A stretch of 27,953 bases of DNA from Apostichopus parvimensis (GCA_000934455.1 KN882875.1:868-28820), one strand, 5' to 3'. Numbered from the stretch's first letter, positions 1-9,914 are shown. Notes: generated from the sequence alone by a model not told the origin. Translations and numbers: made by a program.

Positions 1-21
1 GATGAGATGTAAATGAATGCT

Positions 22-82
22 AAATTCAATGATACACATCTGGTCATGGACGAGCAGTTATGCCAAGAAATGATTGATGGCG
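22..82 (+). CDS. GCLC: GCLC exon segment (partial or duplicated copy)
   Basis: Codons from 22 read KFNDTHLVMDEQLCQEMIDG, matching the GCLC segment just before the conserved [10 protein letters not shown] block. The 3' edge is a good donor (GGCG|gtaag) and the split codon G|GA joins in phase 1 to the exon at 446. The 5' side is anomalous: TAA lies in frame at 10-12 and there is no AG acceptor between it and the conserved codons. A diverged copy of the 5' edge recurs at about 117-155. The segment may therefore be a tandem duplicate of an exon end whose functional copy lies left of the window, as is clearly the case for the exon at 3847. The coding similarity is good, but use as a real exon is uncertain. 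Confidence 0.5.
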
Positions 83-116
83 GTAAGCCTTTGTATAATG
101 AATATGCATGAAACCA

Positions 117-155
117 TGTATAAATGAATGCTTAATTCAGTGACACACCTGCTCT
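117..155 (+). repeat. Diverged second copy of the 7-45 exon-edge sequence
   Basis: The sequence around 117-155 (ATGTATAAATGAATGCTTAA and onward) matches 7-45 (ATGTAAATGAATGCTAAATT and onward) at roughly 80 percent by eye, about 110 bp apart in direct orientation. It covers the start of the conserved GCLC exon segment, so part of exon plus intron appears to have been duplicated in tandem. Confidence 0.55.
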
Positions 156-445
156 AAATTGACCTTGCTATTTTACAGCAGATTTTGTTGAAGTACTCAA
201 AGTACAGCTATAAATACCTCTTAACAATGACGATTTGAATTGCAAACTATGGTCCCCACCCAACTAGTGGGTTGTGAAAAACAATCTTGGTGAGTCTGGT
301 CTGGATTTTCCCAGATGTCGGAACTTGTGGGCAGGGATTGATTAATCCATATTTTTTATATTAAGTCGTTAGTCAGAAACATGTAACACTGGATGGCGCA
401 ATCAGGAACATGTAACACCCAATACCATTCTCTCCTCTTCTTCAG

Positions 446-558
446 GAGTGGATACATCTCTGGCCAGGCATGTCGCTCATCTATTTATAAGAGATCCCGT
501 CTCTCTCTTCAGCGAAAAGATCGAACAGGATGATGAAAATGATTCTGATCACTTTGAG
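446..558 (+). CDS. GCLC: GCLC exon ([10 protein letters not shown] block)
   Basis: The acceptor is cttcttcag|GA and the donor TTTGAG|gtaggg. Translation after the split codon gives [17 protein letters not shown], followed by an acidic stretch ending DSDHFE. This matches metazoan glutamate-cysteine ligase catalytic subunit closely. Entry is phase 1 and exit phase 0. The exon joins the next one to give SDHFE-NIQSTNW, a junction that is continuous in vertebrate GCLC proteins. Confidence 0.93.
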
Positions 559-1522
559 GTAGGGCTTTATCGACACCGATTAATTTAAGATACATTGGTT
601 GGAGCAAAGGGCTAGAGAGATCCAAAAATATCACACTAATATGGACCTAGATTGAACAGTGTTCAGTGCGATGGTAGGTTGATACGGTGCACAGGCTGAA
701 GGCTTGAATGTCTCAATGTGTGTTTGCCAAATTTTAAAGCTCAGTGAAAATAACACAGTTCTATGCACTTTTCATATTAATAATCATTATTTTTATTGAG
801 TTATCTGTTGCTAGATTTTTCAAACTTCAATCAAAATTTGCAAGCCCTGCCCAACAGATCATGCGCCAATCAAATCTCTCTGTTTTGTTTACGACCATTA
901 GGCCTGTGTGCTAGCCTGTGTTAGGGCTATATTTGAATAGTATCTTTCTTTCGGTCTTACCGATGTAGCTTGCAAAATTGTGTCATTTCCTTCCATTGCA
1001 AGGAAAAAACAGGTGTTTTCAGACATTTCCTCCTTGAAACAGTGGACGATAAAAGTATATATAGGCTACCTGTGTGTAATGAACATGCTGATATGGGCAG
1101 TCAGCAGTGATTTTACGGTAAATCATTTACGCCATAAGGACAACAGAAAATAAATTTCTTTCTTTCAATTGCGACAGCTTTTCTCCATTAAACCCACCTG
1201 GTCAGAGTGCACTTAGAATAGGAAACATTGAATCTGCTGTGGAAGTTTTTTCCGAAATTTATCAGCAAACACGTATTGAGACTTTAAGGCTGTAGATATC
1301 TTGATGAGCGTAGTTTTGTGGATGAATATTGCTTTGTGGTCCGAATGGAAATCTTTTGGGCCGCATGTTGCCTCATGGCCACCTATTGAAAACTCCTGTA
1401 ATATAATTATAACACTCATTCTTCATTTTTCGTCTATATGTTGTTCACCTTCCTAATTAAACAGAATTCTTAGAATTATTCGGTTATTTTATTCCATTGT
1501 TTTTGGCTGTTTTTCTTCCCAG

Positions 1523-1615
1523 AACATTCAATCGACTAACTGGCAAACTATGAGGTTCAAGCCACCTCCGGTCAACTCAGATATTGGTTGGAGAGTCGAA
1601 TTTAGACCAATGGAG
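1523..1615 (+). CDS. GCLC: GCLC exon (core motif exon)
   Basis: This 31-codon, phase 0-0 exon is bounded by cttcccag| and GGAG|gtaag. It encodes [16 protein letters not shown] and then [13 protein letters not shown] up to the junction. These are among the most conserved stretches of eukaryotic glutamate-cysteine ligase (GCS/GCL family), which joins L-glutamate to L-cysteine using ATP in the first and rate-limiting step of glutathione synthesis. The near-identity makes the family assignment secure. Confidence 0.97.
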
Positions 1616-1796
1616 GTAAGTTGTTTGTGTTTTGCCTCAATGATCGATCTAATATATTAATGGATTACAACTTACACACGTCGGGTGGCTTCCAATTCAA
1701 CATTTTAAACTCAGATTTGGAATCTTTTCAATCTAGAAAGTCAATTCAGATGGGAAAACTGTAGATTGCTCTCGGATGAAAAAACCCACCTTACTA

Positions 1797-1886
1797 TGAC
1801 CTGGCTGGGTATTGAACCCAGAACCTCCCGATTGCTATTAAAGCCTCATTGCTTCAAATGTCACCGCCTTTATTCACTCTGCCACA
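1797..1886 (-). repeat. tRNA-derived repeat (SINE-like or tRNA fossil)
   Basis: Read on the minus strand, this intronic segment has a box A-like TGGCAGAGTG. Near its 3' end is a perfect T-arm, CTGGG-TTCAATA-CCCAG (1805-1821), which resembles box B. The spacing is like a tRNA with a long variable arm, but the acceptor stem does not close. It is more likely a tRNA-derived SINE head or pseudo-tRNA than a functional tRNA. Confidence 0.4.
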
Positions 1887-1998
1887 GCACCAGTAACTTC
1901 AAAAAATGTGTGATTGCTTTTATATGTTTGTCACAAACCCTGGAGGCTATAAATTATTATTTTTTTCTTCAACAACAAGCTGAAAGAAATGATCCTCT

Positions 1999-2019
1999 CT
2001 ATCTCTCTCTCTCTCTTTC
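1999..2019 (+). repeat. (TC)n microsatellite in intron 3' end
   Basis: A short TCTC tract with one interruption ends about 15 bases before the acceptor of the exon at 2034 and forms part of its polypyrimidine tract. Confidence 0.75.
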
Positions 2020-2033
2020 ATTTCATTCCATAG

Positions 2034-2138
2034 GTACAACTGACTGATTTTGAGAACGCTGCCTTCGTTGTATTTCTGGTCTTACTGACGAGAGCTATTT
2101 TGACGTTTAAACTTAATTTTGTCATTCCAATATCAAAG
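2034..2138 (+). CDS. GCLC: GCLC exon (VQLTDFENAAFVVF)
   Basis: This 35-codon, phase 0-0 exon has acceptor cattccatag| and donor TCAAAG|gtatgg. It encodes VQLTDFENAAFVVFLVLLTR followed by AILTFKLNFVIPISK. The hydrophobic run belongs to the folded core of the soluble enzyme and is not a membrane anchor. A (TC)n microsatellite at about 1999-2019 makes up the upstream part of its polypyrimidine tract. Confidence 0.96.
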
Positions 2139-2620
2139 GTATGGTTTTTATCAATCTGGTTCGATACCTGCCCCATCTGTCTGGTAGTAATAAAATTTTG
2201 TAAATTATTTTTTCAAAAATATGAATTTATAATTACACCATGGATCATGTTCATTATGCTCCTGGCAGTGTTTTATGTTTGGACTTTATGTAGCCTCAGA
2301 AATAATTCCTGAGATCATTTCTCCAATCCCACTCTTGCCAAAACTTCTTGTGCTCTTTTAAAAATCTGCTTAAATTTCCCCAGTCAGGGGTCGGGTTCTG
2401 ATTTGCTCATGCAAAGCCAGAAGGTATTCGTACAGTGTGTTCTATTGAATTTGTTTTGTGTGTGGAGAGGGTGGGGGGGGTTGTTCGGGGGACGAGACAA
2501 AGGGAGGTGGGATGGGGAGGGGGCAGTCGGAAGGAGGGATTGGTGTGGCCATGGGTAGCTGATGTATGTAGATGAGAGCTGTAGTGAACCGGTAAATGTA
2601 ATGATTTGCGACAATTGTTT

Positions 2621-2940
2621 CTATACTGTACTTTTGTGCCATGCTTCAAAGCACTTGTAGTGACAGTTTGAACAGTATGAAAAGTTTAGGAACTGTTTAT
2701 ACTGTCAGTATGAGTGCTTTAAAGCATGATATGGTAGGACAGTAAAGAGTGGTATTAGGATCAGATGGTTAGGTACTGTTCATTCTGTCAGTAAGAGTGC
2801 TCTAAAGCATGTATATGGGAAGACAGTATAGAGTGGTATTAGCATTAGGATCAGATAAAGCTTAAGAACTGTTCATACTGTCAGTATGAGTGCTTTGAAG
2901 CATGATATGGTAGGACAGTATAGAGTGGTATTAGCATTAG
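2621..2940 (+). repeat. Imperfect palindrome followed by tandem copies of its right arm
   Basis: Three direct units lie at about 2691-2773, 2774-2866 and 2867-2940. Each contains ACTGT..ATACTGTCAGTATGAGTGCT-like sequence followed by AAAGCATG. Immediately to the left, 2621-2680 is a reverse-complement version (CATGCTTCAAAGCACT...TGACAGT), about 75 percent matching unit 1 by eye. Bases 2621-2747 can therefore fold as a long imperfect hairpin. The repeat lies in the GCLC intron between 2138 and 3151 and contains no coding sequence. Confidence 0.7.
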
Positions 2941-3150
2941 AAAATGCTCCAAGTTCTGGCTGTGATTTGGAAACAGTTGTTATTTATTAATGCTTATGTA
3001 CAAGTCACTAAATGTATTGATTATATTGAGATAATCAATAAATCGATGCATTGAGAAAATTGATAACCAATGCATCAGAGAACATTTGAGAATAGATAAG
3101 ATTTCAAAATATTTTGTCTGTAACAGTTTGAATGTGACTTTCTTTCATAG

Positions 3151-3232
3151 GTTGATGCTAATATGCAGGAGTCACACAAGAGAGATGCTGTCAGAAAAGG
3201 AAAATTCCATTTCAGGAAGGAACTGCACTCGA
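3151..3232 (+). CDS. GCLC: GCLC exon (VDANMQESHKRDAV)
   Basis: The acceptor is tttcatag|GTTGATG and the donor CACTCGA|gtaaga. It encodes VDANMQESHKRDAVRKGKF, then HFRKELHS and one base of a split codon (phase 0 in, phase 1 out). It corresponds to the VDENM...KRDAV...FRK region of vertebrate GCLC and joins the next exon as A|AG (Lys). Confidence 0.94.
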
Positions 3233-3846
3233 GTAAGATGGGTTTTTCCCCCCTAACATGGGTGCGATGAGTTGGTGGCGATAATGGAGGGTGGGGGTGA
3301 GGGTGGGGATGGGGAAGGGAATATGATAGAGTCAGGAAAGGCTTAGGGAGTTATTTGGTTTTGCTTGCTTATTTATTTTTATTTGTGATTTTCCTTTTCT
3401 TTGTGAGTATTTGTTTTATATCTGAAGTTGTCCAAAACTCAAGATGTCATAGGCAATCCTCGATCATTTTGTTCTTTAGATTGATGTATAAAAAGCGAGA
3501 TTGATGGTTTGTATCTCCCAAGTTCTGATAACATTTCCGGTTGCTGCATGTGTCAGAGGTTAATACAAGATAAAAAAAACACTTGTTGATATTTCTTCTG
3601 ATGTTTTTTCATGTAAGTTTAATCAAGAAAGCAGTAAATATTCCCTTAAAATTATCTTTAGCTTGCCAGATATGAATGGTAAACTCAAGCCTCAATGTCC
3701 CCTGTGGCGTGACCTTTCGTTTATAGTTTCACTTATTTTGAAAGATTCTCTTTTGTACTTATCGGTGTGTTTTCTTTAGCTCGGTTATAAGTGCTACAAT
3801 TACATACATTGTGACTTTTGTGTGTCGTGTGACATTATCCTTACAG

Positions 3847-4044
3847 AGTCTTCTAATCCAGAGGATGTGACTGCCGAGATGGACATCAATACAATCATAA
3901 ATGGTGGTAAAACCGAAGCCGGGACGGATTTCCCCGGTCTCATTCCTCTCGTTAACAGCTACATAGCAACTCTGGACGATGCTGATGTGGATACTACCTG
4001 CACCATCTCACAATACTTCAAACTTCTCTCAGACAGAGCTGCGG
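3847..4044 (+). CDS. GCLC: GCLC exon (penultimate; source of tandem array)
   Basis: The acceptor is ccttacag|AG and the donor GCTGCGG|gtatga (phase 1 to phase 1). It encodes SSNPEDVTAEMDINTIINGG, then FPGLIPLVNSYIATL and VDTTCTISQYFKLLSDRAAG. This matches the IDTIING...FPGLIPILNSYL...DTRC segment of GCLC. The last 68 bases of the exon plus 49 bases of intron form unit 1 of a 117-bp tandem array that continues downstream. The first copy is taken as the functional one because only it is continuous with the conserved N-terminal half of the exon. Confidence 0.95.
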
Positions 4045-4367
4045 GTATGAACTAACCTTTGAAAGAATAGTTATACATTTATATTAAATGCAGGTGATGT
4101 AGTTATTACCTGCACCATGCATCTCACAATACTTCAAACTTCTCTCAGACAGAGCTGCAGGTATGAACTAACCTTTGAAAGAATAGTTAGACATTTTATA
4201 TTAAATGCAGATGATGTAGTTATTACCTGCACCATGCATCTCATAATACTTCAAACTTCTCTCAGACAGAGCTGCAGGTATGAACTAACCTTTGAAAGAA
4301 TAGTTATACATTTTATATTAAATGCAGGTGATGTAGTTATTACCTGCACCATGCATCTCACAATAGT
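3977..4367 (+). repeat. 117-bp tandem array made of GCLC exon end plus splice donor plus intron
   Basis: Unit 1 (about 3977-4093) contains the real 3' end of the GCLC exon and its donor. Units 2 (4094-4210) and 3 (4211-4327) are nearly identical, and unit 4 (4328-4367) is partial. Each repeat unit carries an acceptor-like ATTAAATGCAG edge, a 67-base pseudo-exon and a donor (GCAG|gtatga). The pseudo-exons have a 4-base insertion (GCAT) relative to the true exon, so they are out of frame with GCLC. The 117-bp period is 39 codons, which keeps a spurious ORF open across the array. Confidence 0.93.
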
Positions 4368-4624
4368 GATACAATGATGTAGGCTTGTCAACTAGACCTA
4401 TTAAAAGGTCATCCTAACAAAGCTAGAAATTTAAATAATGGCCATCCATGTTTGAAATTTTAAGAAGTTATAAAATGCATTTTTTGTGCTTTTTCAGACA
4501 TTTACTGTCTGGGAATAATCTGGAGATATCAGAACTTCCAGGAAAGGGCTTTGGAAAACTTCCAGCAATTCTTAACATGCTAACTTTGGTGGCAATACTG
4601 ATGGCCTTTAAATGACCTGTATAT

Positions 4625-4975
4625 TGAATGTACATTTCCATAAGCTAATCAATAACCTGTGTCTTCTTGTCAACCAATTAGCCAATCAGACGACTTGTAT
4701 TATGACTGTACTTGTCCACTAGCCAATCAAATAATCAGTATATTGAATATGTTTGTCTGATAACTTGTATCCTGACAGTCAATCCAGTGACCAATCAAAT
4801 AATTAGGTATATAGCCTGCACATGTCTGATAGCTAAGTTTATCATCTATATCTTGACTGTGCATGACCTCTAACCAATCAAACACTCCATATCTTTGCTC
4901 TACTTGTCTGCTAGCCAATCAAATAAGCCGTACCTTGATTGTACTCGTCCAGTAGCCAATCAATTTTCACTACTT
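4625..4975 (+). repeat. Degenerate ~41-bp CCAAT-containing tandem repeat
   Basis: The last GCLC intron holds at least six CCAATCA cores near 4680, 4722, 4790, 4873, 4914 and 4953, most within AGCCAATCAAATAA. They are separated by related filler (TGTACTTGTC..CTAG). Spacings of about 40, or about twice that, suggest a decayed array with a 41-44 bp unit. The same unit occurs in inverted orientation at 15925-15990. Confidence 0.7.
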
Positions 4976-4985
4976 CAATCTCCAG

Positions 4986-5227
4986 GTCGGCTAAAGACTA
5001 CCGCGAGGTGGATGAGAGATTTTGTCGACAGCCATCCTAGTTACAGACACGACTCTGTCATCTCAGAGGAAGTGAACTATGACCTCATAAAAACCATCGC
5101 TAATATCACCAAAGGGAAAATGGACGGTACCAAAGGACTCCTCCACACAACAGTATCGAAGTCTGTGGACGAGATCCCTGAATCCTTACAAGGTACGGGA
5201 GGGGTCTCAGTGAATGGAAGCATGTAA
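4986..5227 (+). CDS. GCLC: GCLC terminal exon with stop codon
   Basis: Acceptor caatctccag| completes the split Gly codon to give GRLKTTARWMRDFVDSHPSY, matching the conserved ARWMREF...HPDY...DSVI..E.NY region. It reads on to TAA at 5225-5227 and ends GGVSVNGSM. The last residues are not conserved in the family. A GT at 5191-5192 (CAAG|gtacgg) could act as an alternative donor to a further 3' exon, so the exact C terminus is less certain than the exon itself. Confidence 0.9.
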
Positions 5228-5236
5228 ATACTACTC

Positions 5237-5242
5237 AATAAA
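5237..5242 (+). promoter_or_regulatory. Candidate polyadenylation signal of GCLC
   Basis: AATAAA lies 10 bases after the GCLC stop codon and is followed by T-rich DNA. It would give a very short 3' UTR, so a more distal signal may be the main one. Confidence 0.4.
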
Positions 5243-6193
5243 AGTTGCTTGCTTTTAAATCTGTGTATTTTTTTTTTACTGCATGGTATTTACTTTGTAC
5301 ACCATCGACATGTTGTTTTCGATACCAGTTTTTTTTTTAGAACGTATCTTCACAAACATAGTTCCATTATTCTTATGGCGGTACACATAATTATATGTTT
5401 TAATCATGATTTACATTCTACAATTTTTTTAAGTTTAGAAAAAAATTATTTTTAGTTTAATTTAAAATTTTTTTTTTTTAGCTTTGTCAAAATATTGGAT
5501 CTTTCTTTGCAATGTTTCCTCCAAAATATTTGTTCTTTTCTATTAAAAAAGAAAGAACTACTATGAAGATGTGTTTAATTAAGAGCTTTATTTCCATTTT
5601 TAGTTAATTTAAAAAAAATTAAATAATTTAAAAATTAAGAGCTTTATTTCCATAGATGATACAAAGATTTATTTCGGCGCATGGCCTTTTATCATACCTA
5701 GTCTATTAACAGTAATTCGCATTTTGACAACTTTGTAAGGTTAAATACAGAAGGGCAAAGCTTGGATATTTCTAGAACTTTCTGATATTAACCCACCGTT
5801 CCTGATTCTTAAAAAGTCTGGAGTGTTCAGAGCACTGGTCGGAATCTCAATCTCGCTACAAAATTTCTTTTATTCTTTGCAAGTGTGTTTATAATGTCCC
5901 GAACCATTTTTCCATTGCTTATGTTAATATATACATTATAAAAAAAAAAGCTGAATTTCTCTTGAAATTTTCTTTTTGAAGTTTTATTGCATGAATGTGG
6001 GTGGGGAGGGGGGGCAGGTGGTACCTGGTTACTTGGTATGCAAGGTACGGTGGCTTCTTACTGGCCATCAGAAAAAAAACATATTGAATCCCTCCAAGTC
6101 GCTGAATAGAATCTCCTTTTTCAGCCCAAAACTTCCAGGCCCCATTTTGCGTTAATAATTTGCAATTATGTTTTCAAAGTATGTATGTATGTA
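5243..6193. other. AT-rich intergenic DNA, no gene seen
   Basis: Very T/A-rich sequence with poly-T and poly-A runs follows the GCLC end. A 21-base direct repeat (AATTAAGAGCTTTATTTCCA and one more base) occurs near 5577 and 5634, 57 bp apart. No reading frame here has recognisable similarity. Confidence 0.6.
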
Positions 6194-6194
6194 A

Positions 6195-6313
6195 TTTAGA
6201 TCCTCCTACAAGCAGGAACTCGCGAAGAAGCCATGATTGGCTTATCAAAGCCGTAAGCTGACCGAAGTCAGTCTCTTTGATTCATATTTAACGTCCATGG
6301 TTATGAATTGTCA
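6195..6313 (-). repeat. SINE-like repeat, 5'-truncated copy
   Basis: These ~117 bases are about 95 percent identical by eye (6 differences) to 14495-14611. The shared part contains three consecutive small hairpins: CCTGCAAGCAGG, GGCTTATCAAAGCC and CTGACCGAAGTCAG (the first is weakened here by G to A). The tRNA-like head present in the other copy is absent, consistent with a 5'-truncated SINE lying on the minus strand. Confidence 0.7.
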
Positions 6314-8990
6314 TGTATGACACAGTTTGACACAGTATGACACAGTTTGGTTAAAAATGATGACACACGGATGGCTTTCTGGTTATACTGTGTCGTCACT
6401 AAATGGAATTTTTCAACATGATAACTGATTCCTGACACCTCTGCATTATATATATTGCTGCATTTAATAGTCAATATTAGATAATCCTCTTCATTTTGTT
6501 GTTTGGTGCGCACAGGTTCATGAATATTAACGTATATAGCCTACCACACTATGAATATGCTTAGGCTTCGTAACCACCACAACAGTTTTTTCGTTTTCTG
6601 TTTTCCCTAGTGCCATTCCATTTGTTTAGTGCCGACCGTTTTGCTATATTGTATTTAACTTGTACAAACTTATGAGGAATAAAATTTGAAATTGTAACTT
6701 GAAATTGGTCAAAATGACACAACTCAATGTAAAATAAAAGCTTTAAATAGGTCAGGGCCATATTGAAATATACAAGGTCATAATATTAAAAATTAAATAT
6801 TGAAGATATCTATGACACAAACATGATTCTTTCCTCAGCTGGTAAAGATCTGTACCATCAGCAATTAAGTAGGTGGATCCAGGTTAAGGGGAGGGGGTGG
6901 GGGAGGGTAGACCCTCCTCTTATGATATTTAAACATTAACGGTTAGCTACAAACATATTGTTTGCTCAAACAAGCTACATGGCGGGAAAAATTTCTCTTA
7001 GGTATGGTTTCCTTTCTAACGATGTTTTCCTTATGCACCGCTGATAGATACCTAGAAACAGATAGCTGTTGATTATAATTGCTAATTACATTGAATTTTG
7101 TACTTTTTTATGGTACTATTTAATACGGAAAGTATGGATAAATGAACTTTGATAGTTACCTCATTTTTTTCAATTATTAAAAAGAAAATGTGGGAGTGTG
7201 GAAAATTAATATTTTTGCATTTGCATGTGATTTATGTGGATATTAGAAAAGAGTTGAAATCAACCAAAGTCATTTATGATTCTGTAATAATTAATATTCA
7301 TTGTGGGTGGGGGGGGGGGGAAGAAGAAGATTGTTTTGTTTGATCAATCAAGGTATTGATTTAAGTAAACCTTGAGCAAGGTTTTGTAAAATCGACAAAA
7401 ACTGGTGTTATTTACATCAGAATTGCAACAGGGATGATGAAACTGGTCGTAAAATTAGTGTTCTTCAGTGATAATCCTCATCACAAGGAGACTAGATTCA
7501 CTATAAATTTGATAATTTTTAACTGATATTTTCTTCAAGTTTTGGCCAAACCTTTCCTTGCTCAATCTTTAGTCGATACTCATTCCTTCTTTCCGCTTGT
7601 CATTAGTTTTCTCACTTGACATAAACGGTTTTAGAATTTCTCTGAAATAATTCTTGTCCAATGCAAAGGATATCTTTTTGTGGCAAAACTTTGGTCTGAG
7701 AATTGACGGCGTGTTACCTCAAAAGTGAGGTAAGTTTTTGAAAACATACATCATAATTTCTTCATTGTCACAATGATGGACGAGTTCCGATACGGCCAAG
7801 GACGTCCCAATATTATGTTTATATGCAGTGGGTTCTATGGAGATCATAGACCCTGTTGTATGTTTGCTATGATGTTGGATACGACTTACCCAGACTTTGC
7901 GATATAAATGCCTATTTGCGATGGGGTTTTTCGATATGTATCGGGAGTATTCCTGTTAGGGAACTTACCATGTTTGCAGTCTGGATTTGCCGGAGAACTT
8001 TGATGGAACTCTTTTTTTATTCTAGAAAGAAACTTAAGCTCCTCAACACTTATCATTTCTCTATTCTTTGGCTTTTAAAACCTTTCCAATTTGAATATTC
8101 AAATTATTTTCAAGTGGGCAACTTCATCCTTTTTCCTTTTTCGTTGATGTATCTCATTTTGATGAGATTTCAAGGTTAACCAAGAACGCTGCTTTCAAAT
8201 ATTTATGGAATATAATATACCTTAACATTGCAACTTTATCACAAAGAGATTCACGCGTGACAAATGGTACAAAATATGTATTTTACTATCACTATTATTT
8301 AAGTTTTGAAATTAAAATCATAAAAATAATTTCCTGCACATTGTTTGGCTTTTTATTTAAAATTTTTTTATTTTTACTTTTATTAATTAGTTAAGTGTCT
8401 GAAGCTAATTACAACATAGCACTTTCATCTTCCCTCACTTTCACCCTTCTTATTTTCCCTTCCCATTAACCGTGCCCCCAGTCCTGATGAGTGGGCGGTC
8501 AGGGGGATTCAACCCCAGACCCTGGGTCTTTCAGGGTGCCCAAGAAAATATGGGATAGCAGTAACTTCTCATTTTGATAACATAAACTGAGAAATATAAA
8601 CTGAGAAAAGAAAGCATGTCAAGAAGGGGGTCCTTTGACAGCATTTTCCCCATGTCCCCTTCACCTTGCATGGTCCAATGTGTTAGCATCTGATTTACAG
8701 CAAATTGAGCGTGAACTTCAATTTAAACAGATGGGAGGACGTAATCATTAAAGCTAAGCATTTTGTGATAAGTTATTCCCGTACAAACCCTATAGCTGTG
8801 TATCCGAACCACATGGAATGTACATGGCAGGTGATCTTTCTACAAGGGCCAGAAAAGATCGTTGGTTGGAGCAAAAGGCCAGACAGAAAGTATGGATTTA
8901 TCACTATATATTGATCGAAAAATTTGCAGACTGGTAGAGCGCTTAAGCCAAAAGGCTTTAAGTGCCTGCATACCTCACTAAGCATAATCA
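6314..8990. other. Intergenic DNA, no gene identified
   Basis: The sequence is AT-rich with G-rich patches (for example around 6890 and a 12-G run at 7309-7320). Reading frames at 7149-7343 and 7856-8179 have no recognisable domain and look like chance ORFs in AT-rich DNA. The frame at 8705-8914 contains a short CUB-like stretch, listed under findings as weak. Confidence 0.5.
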
Positions 8991-9006
8991 CTGGGCCGAT
9001 TTCAAA

Positions 9007-9030
9007 TTAAAAATATATATATATATATAT
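9007..9030. repeat. (AT)n microsatellite
   Basis: An alternating AT tract sits in otherwise unannotated intergenic DNA upstream of the syncollin-like gene. About 9030-9900 holds nothing further that I recognise. Confidence 0.8.
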
Positions 9031-9914
9031 TTATTGGATTTAGCGCGCGGACAGCCTATTTAGAACACCTAGGGACTAAATTAATGCGAATGGACCAACA
9101 ACTGACCCTGTTGTAGTAACGTTTTTGTATTATATTAACTAAAACGGCGTTCGTTAGCCTTCTCAACCCGGATCATGTCCCATTCGTCGCCGGTCGGTAT
9201 ATTCCACTATTAAGTAGGGGTGTTGTAGTTTATTTGTGTAGAATCCATAGAAATTATTATTTTTTAGTTCTATGGTAGAACCTAATGCAGTCATTATACT
9301 GGACGTTGCAGTCGGGTGGTAAGAACAACGTTAAACCATCGGAGTGATATGGAGCTCGAAATGTGTGTTTTGTAATGCAGTATTTCGAATTGATACTAAC
9401 CATCATATATATGGAGGTTGATGACGTCATGATAACAAGTTCAAAGTGATCATGCTGTTATTGACATCGACCCTTTAATTGACAGCATATTCGACTATGT
9501 CTGGCCGGGTGAAACACTAGCTTTGAAATTAATGATTCATTACGCGCAATCTATTCATCTGCATTGTTTTGAATCGAACTTCCTATTGTTCGTGGATGAC
9601 TTTTAATAGGACAGCTGTCAGTTAAATTCAAAGATACATATTTTTCTCTTGCTAGAGCAAACACTCATTTGTATTGCTGTTGTCGTTAAACTGTTTCGAT
9701 ATTCGTGTTATGGACGGTAACATACACGGAAGTTCACATACTGACTACCCATGCAATTCGCTATAATTCCTGATACATACCGACAGACGCAGTTCTGCAG
9801 AAAGTTGTCTGCGTGATACCGGGAGACCCTCTTCATTTTCTAGTTTGACGTCGCCCGACTGTCATCTTGTATTTGATTTCTGTATATCCATACTGTTATA
9901 TACCATAGGTGACA

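Larger units (their letters stand above)
22..5227 (+). other. GCLC: GCLC gene, 3' part (span of exons)
   Basis: This is the span of the plus-strand glutamate-cysteine ligase catalytic subunit gene visible here. It has seven exon segments (22-82, 446-558, 1523-1615, 2034-2138, 3151-3232, 3847-4044, 4986-5227) and introns of 363, 964, 418, 1012, 614 and 941 bp. All introns are GT-AG and all codon phases match across junctions. Known role (EC 6.3.2.2): ATP-dependent ligation of glutamate and cysteine to gamma-glutamylcysteine in the cytosol, usually with the modifier subunit GCLM and with feedback inhibition by glutathione. The visible exons code for about the C-terminal 45 percent of the enzyme. 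The N-terminal half and promoter lie left of the window. Confidence 0.93.

Noticed and set aside
3977..4367. CRISPR-like regular repeats
   Set aside because: The units are contiguous 117-bp tandem copies without unique spacers, in a spliced animal gene.
4117..4377. 86-codon frame MHLTILQTSLRQSC... with internal repeats
   Set aside because: It stays open because the 117-bp tandem unit is a multiple of three. It is out of frame with GCLC and is derived from its exon.
8480..8540. tRNA-like box B (GGGGTTGAATCCCC on the minus strand)
   Set aside because: No box A lies at the right distance and no cloverleaf can be drawn.
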